The translations under genes and the position numbers were made by a program. A DNA stretch of 5,986 bases. Origin: Oxalobacteraceae bacterium UBA5157 (GTDB lineage: Bacteria; Pseudomonadota; Gammaproteobacteria; Burkholderiales; Burkholderiaceae_D). Positions 5,498 to 5,986 of this stretch are shown here, in pieces (the stretch's first letter is position 1; each line of letters opens with the position of its first letter). The stretch covers positions 1 to 5,986 of the forward strand of contig DHXL01000016.1 of the NCBI GenBank assembly GCA_002415335.1, in the 5' to 3' direction. The notes beneath the pieces were generated by a model, which made no database searches, was not told where the DNA came from, and saw only the letters and a list, made by a program, of their open reading frames with translations.

Positions 5498-5986
5498 TCA
5501 TGATTCTTGCGGCCCGGGTTCCGCCACGCGACTGAAAACCGCCAGCAAGAGTTTCCTGACCGGCGCCGGCAGCGGCGCATCGGACAATTTATCCGCGCCG
5601 TACCAGATGTGGTTGCCCTGGGCTGCCATGTCGAGGCGGCGCGCCAAGTGCACGCGGTAGGGCGCAATATGCAATTTGAAGTGCGTGAAGACATGTGCAA
5701 ACGGCGTCATGCGTTCGTACGATGCCGGCACGCCGAACGGCGCGATGGCGCGTGACATCCTGCCATCGAAGTCCGTCCGGTCGCCCGGATCGGTCGGCCC
5801 ATCGAGTTCGGGCAACGACAGCAAGCCGCCCCAAATCCCGCTGTCGGGGCGCTGTTGCAGCAGGACCTGACTGCCGTCGGTGATCACCAGCATGGCCGTT
5901 TGTCTTTCAGGCACGGCTTTTTTCGGCTTGCGGAACGGCAATTCGTGCACCCGTCCATCGGCATAGGCAACGCAACGCGGCATCAG
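5498..5986 (-). CDS. mutY: adenine DNA glycosylase MutY, C-terminal part (5' end beyond window)
   Basis: The last 162 codons of MutY, which removes adenine mispaired with 8-oxoguanine; the frame continues past the right edge. The stretch begins with LMPRCVAY, whose cysteine should be the final ligand of the [4Fe-4S] cluster loop (C-x6-C-x2-C-x5-C), the others being outside. From about residue 30 (PERQTAMLVI) it is the Nudix-like 8-oxoG recognition domain, with QRPDSGIWGGLLSLPELD and FAHVFTHFKLHIAP, ending in LPAPVRKLLLAVFSRV. The FTH in the second motif aligns with the FSH loop that reads 8-oxoG in studied MutY proteins, with threonine replacing serine, a mild change. The missing catalytic HhH-GPD domain should lie to the right. 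It converges with the LON-domain gene. Internal methionines do not mark a real start. Confidence 0.93.
   Translation of the reverse strand: MMPRCVAYADGRVHELPFRKPKKAVPERQTAMLVITDGSQVLLQQRPDSGIWGGLLSLPELDGPTDPGDRTDFDGRMSRAIAPFGVPASYERMTPFAHVFTHFKLHIAPYRVHLARRLDMAAQGNHIWYGADKLSDAPLPAPVRKLLLAVFSRVAEPGPQES

Noticed and set aside
5498..5755. Plus-strand frames over mutY
   Set aside because: They are Arg-rich shadows; the minus-strand frame matches the MutY C-terminal domain from the window edge to its stop.
1..5986. CRISPR arrays, tRNA or rRNA genes, insertion sequences
   Set aside because: No regularly spaced repeats, tRNA-like cloverleaf, transposase fragment or terminal inverted repeats were seen.

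Overview
The window looks like a chromosomal segment of a betaproteobacterium of the order Burkholderiales. An Oxalobacteraceae-like member is plausible, but that rests only on remembered protein similarity. Coding is dense, G+C is fairly high, and the run ptsN - hprK - rapZ - LON-domain gene - (convergent) mutY is a familiar core gene order in that order.

Left part (1-2021, minus strand): three tightly packed genes read leftward and run off the window. They encode, in transcription order, a 94-residue acyl carrier protein, a roughly 235-residue polytopic membrane protein of the COG4648 type, and an AMP-forming acyl/aryl ligase cut by the window edge. The stop/start overlaps (1-4 bp, then about 40 bp) indicate one translationally coupled operon. 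ACP, COG4648 protein and AMP-ligase in this order is the arrangement I know from aryl polyene (APE) pigment clusters (ApeE/F - ApeG - ApeH) and related flexirubin/dialkylresorcinol loci. The window therefore probably holds the first three genes of an aryl polyene-like lipid biosynthesis cluster; the ketosynthases, dehydratases and ketoreductase that would prove this would lie left of base 1.

Middle (2022-2322): a 301-bp divergent intergenic region. It has a good sigma-70-type promoter candidate for ptsN (perfect TATAAT at 2287-2292), a weaker leftward promoter candidate for the ACP operon, and an operator-like inverted repeat (TGGTA-N5-TACCA, 2101-2115) lying over the latter. No credible gene is visible there.

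Right part (2323-5396, plus strand): ptsN (EIIA-Ntr), hprK (HPr kinase/phosphorylase), rapZ (GlcN6P-sensing nucleotide-binding adaptor) and a stand-alone LON substrate-binding-domain protein, separated by gaps of 56, 73 and 41 bp. PtsN and HprK are parts of the regulatory nitrogen PTS that meet at the shared phosphocarrier HPr, and RapZ links to amino-sugar status. Beyond a 101-bp convergent gap with two stem-loops comes the 3' part of mutY (adenine DNA glycosylase, minus strand), entering from the right edge.

The most interesting feature is the junction: an accessory specialised-metabolism operon directly abuts ptsN, where related genomes usually carry rpoN and hpf.
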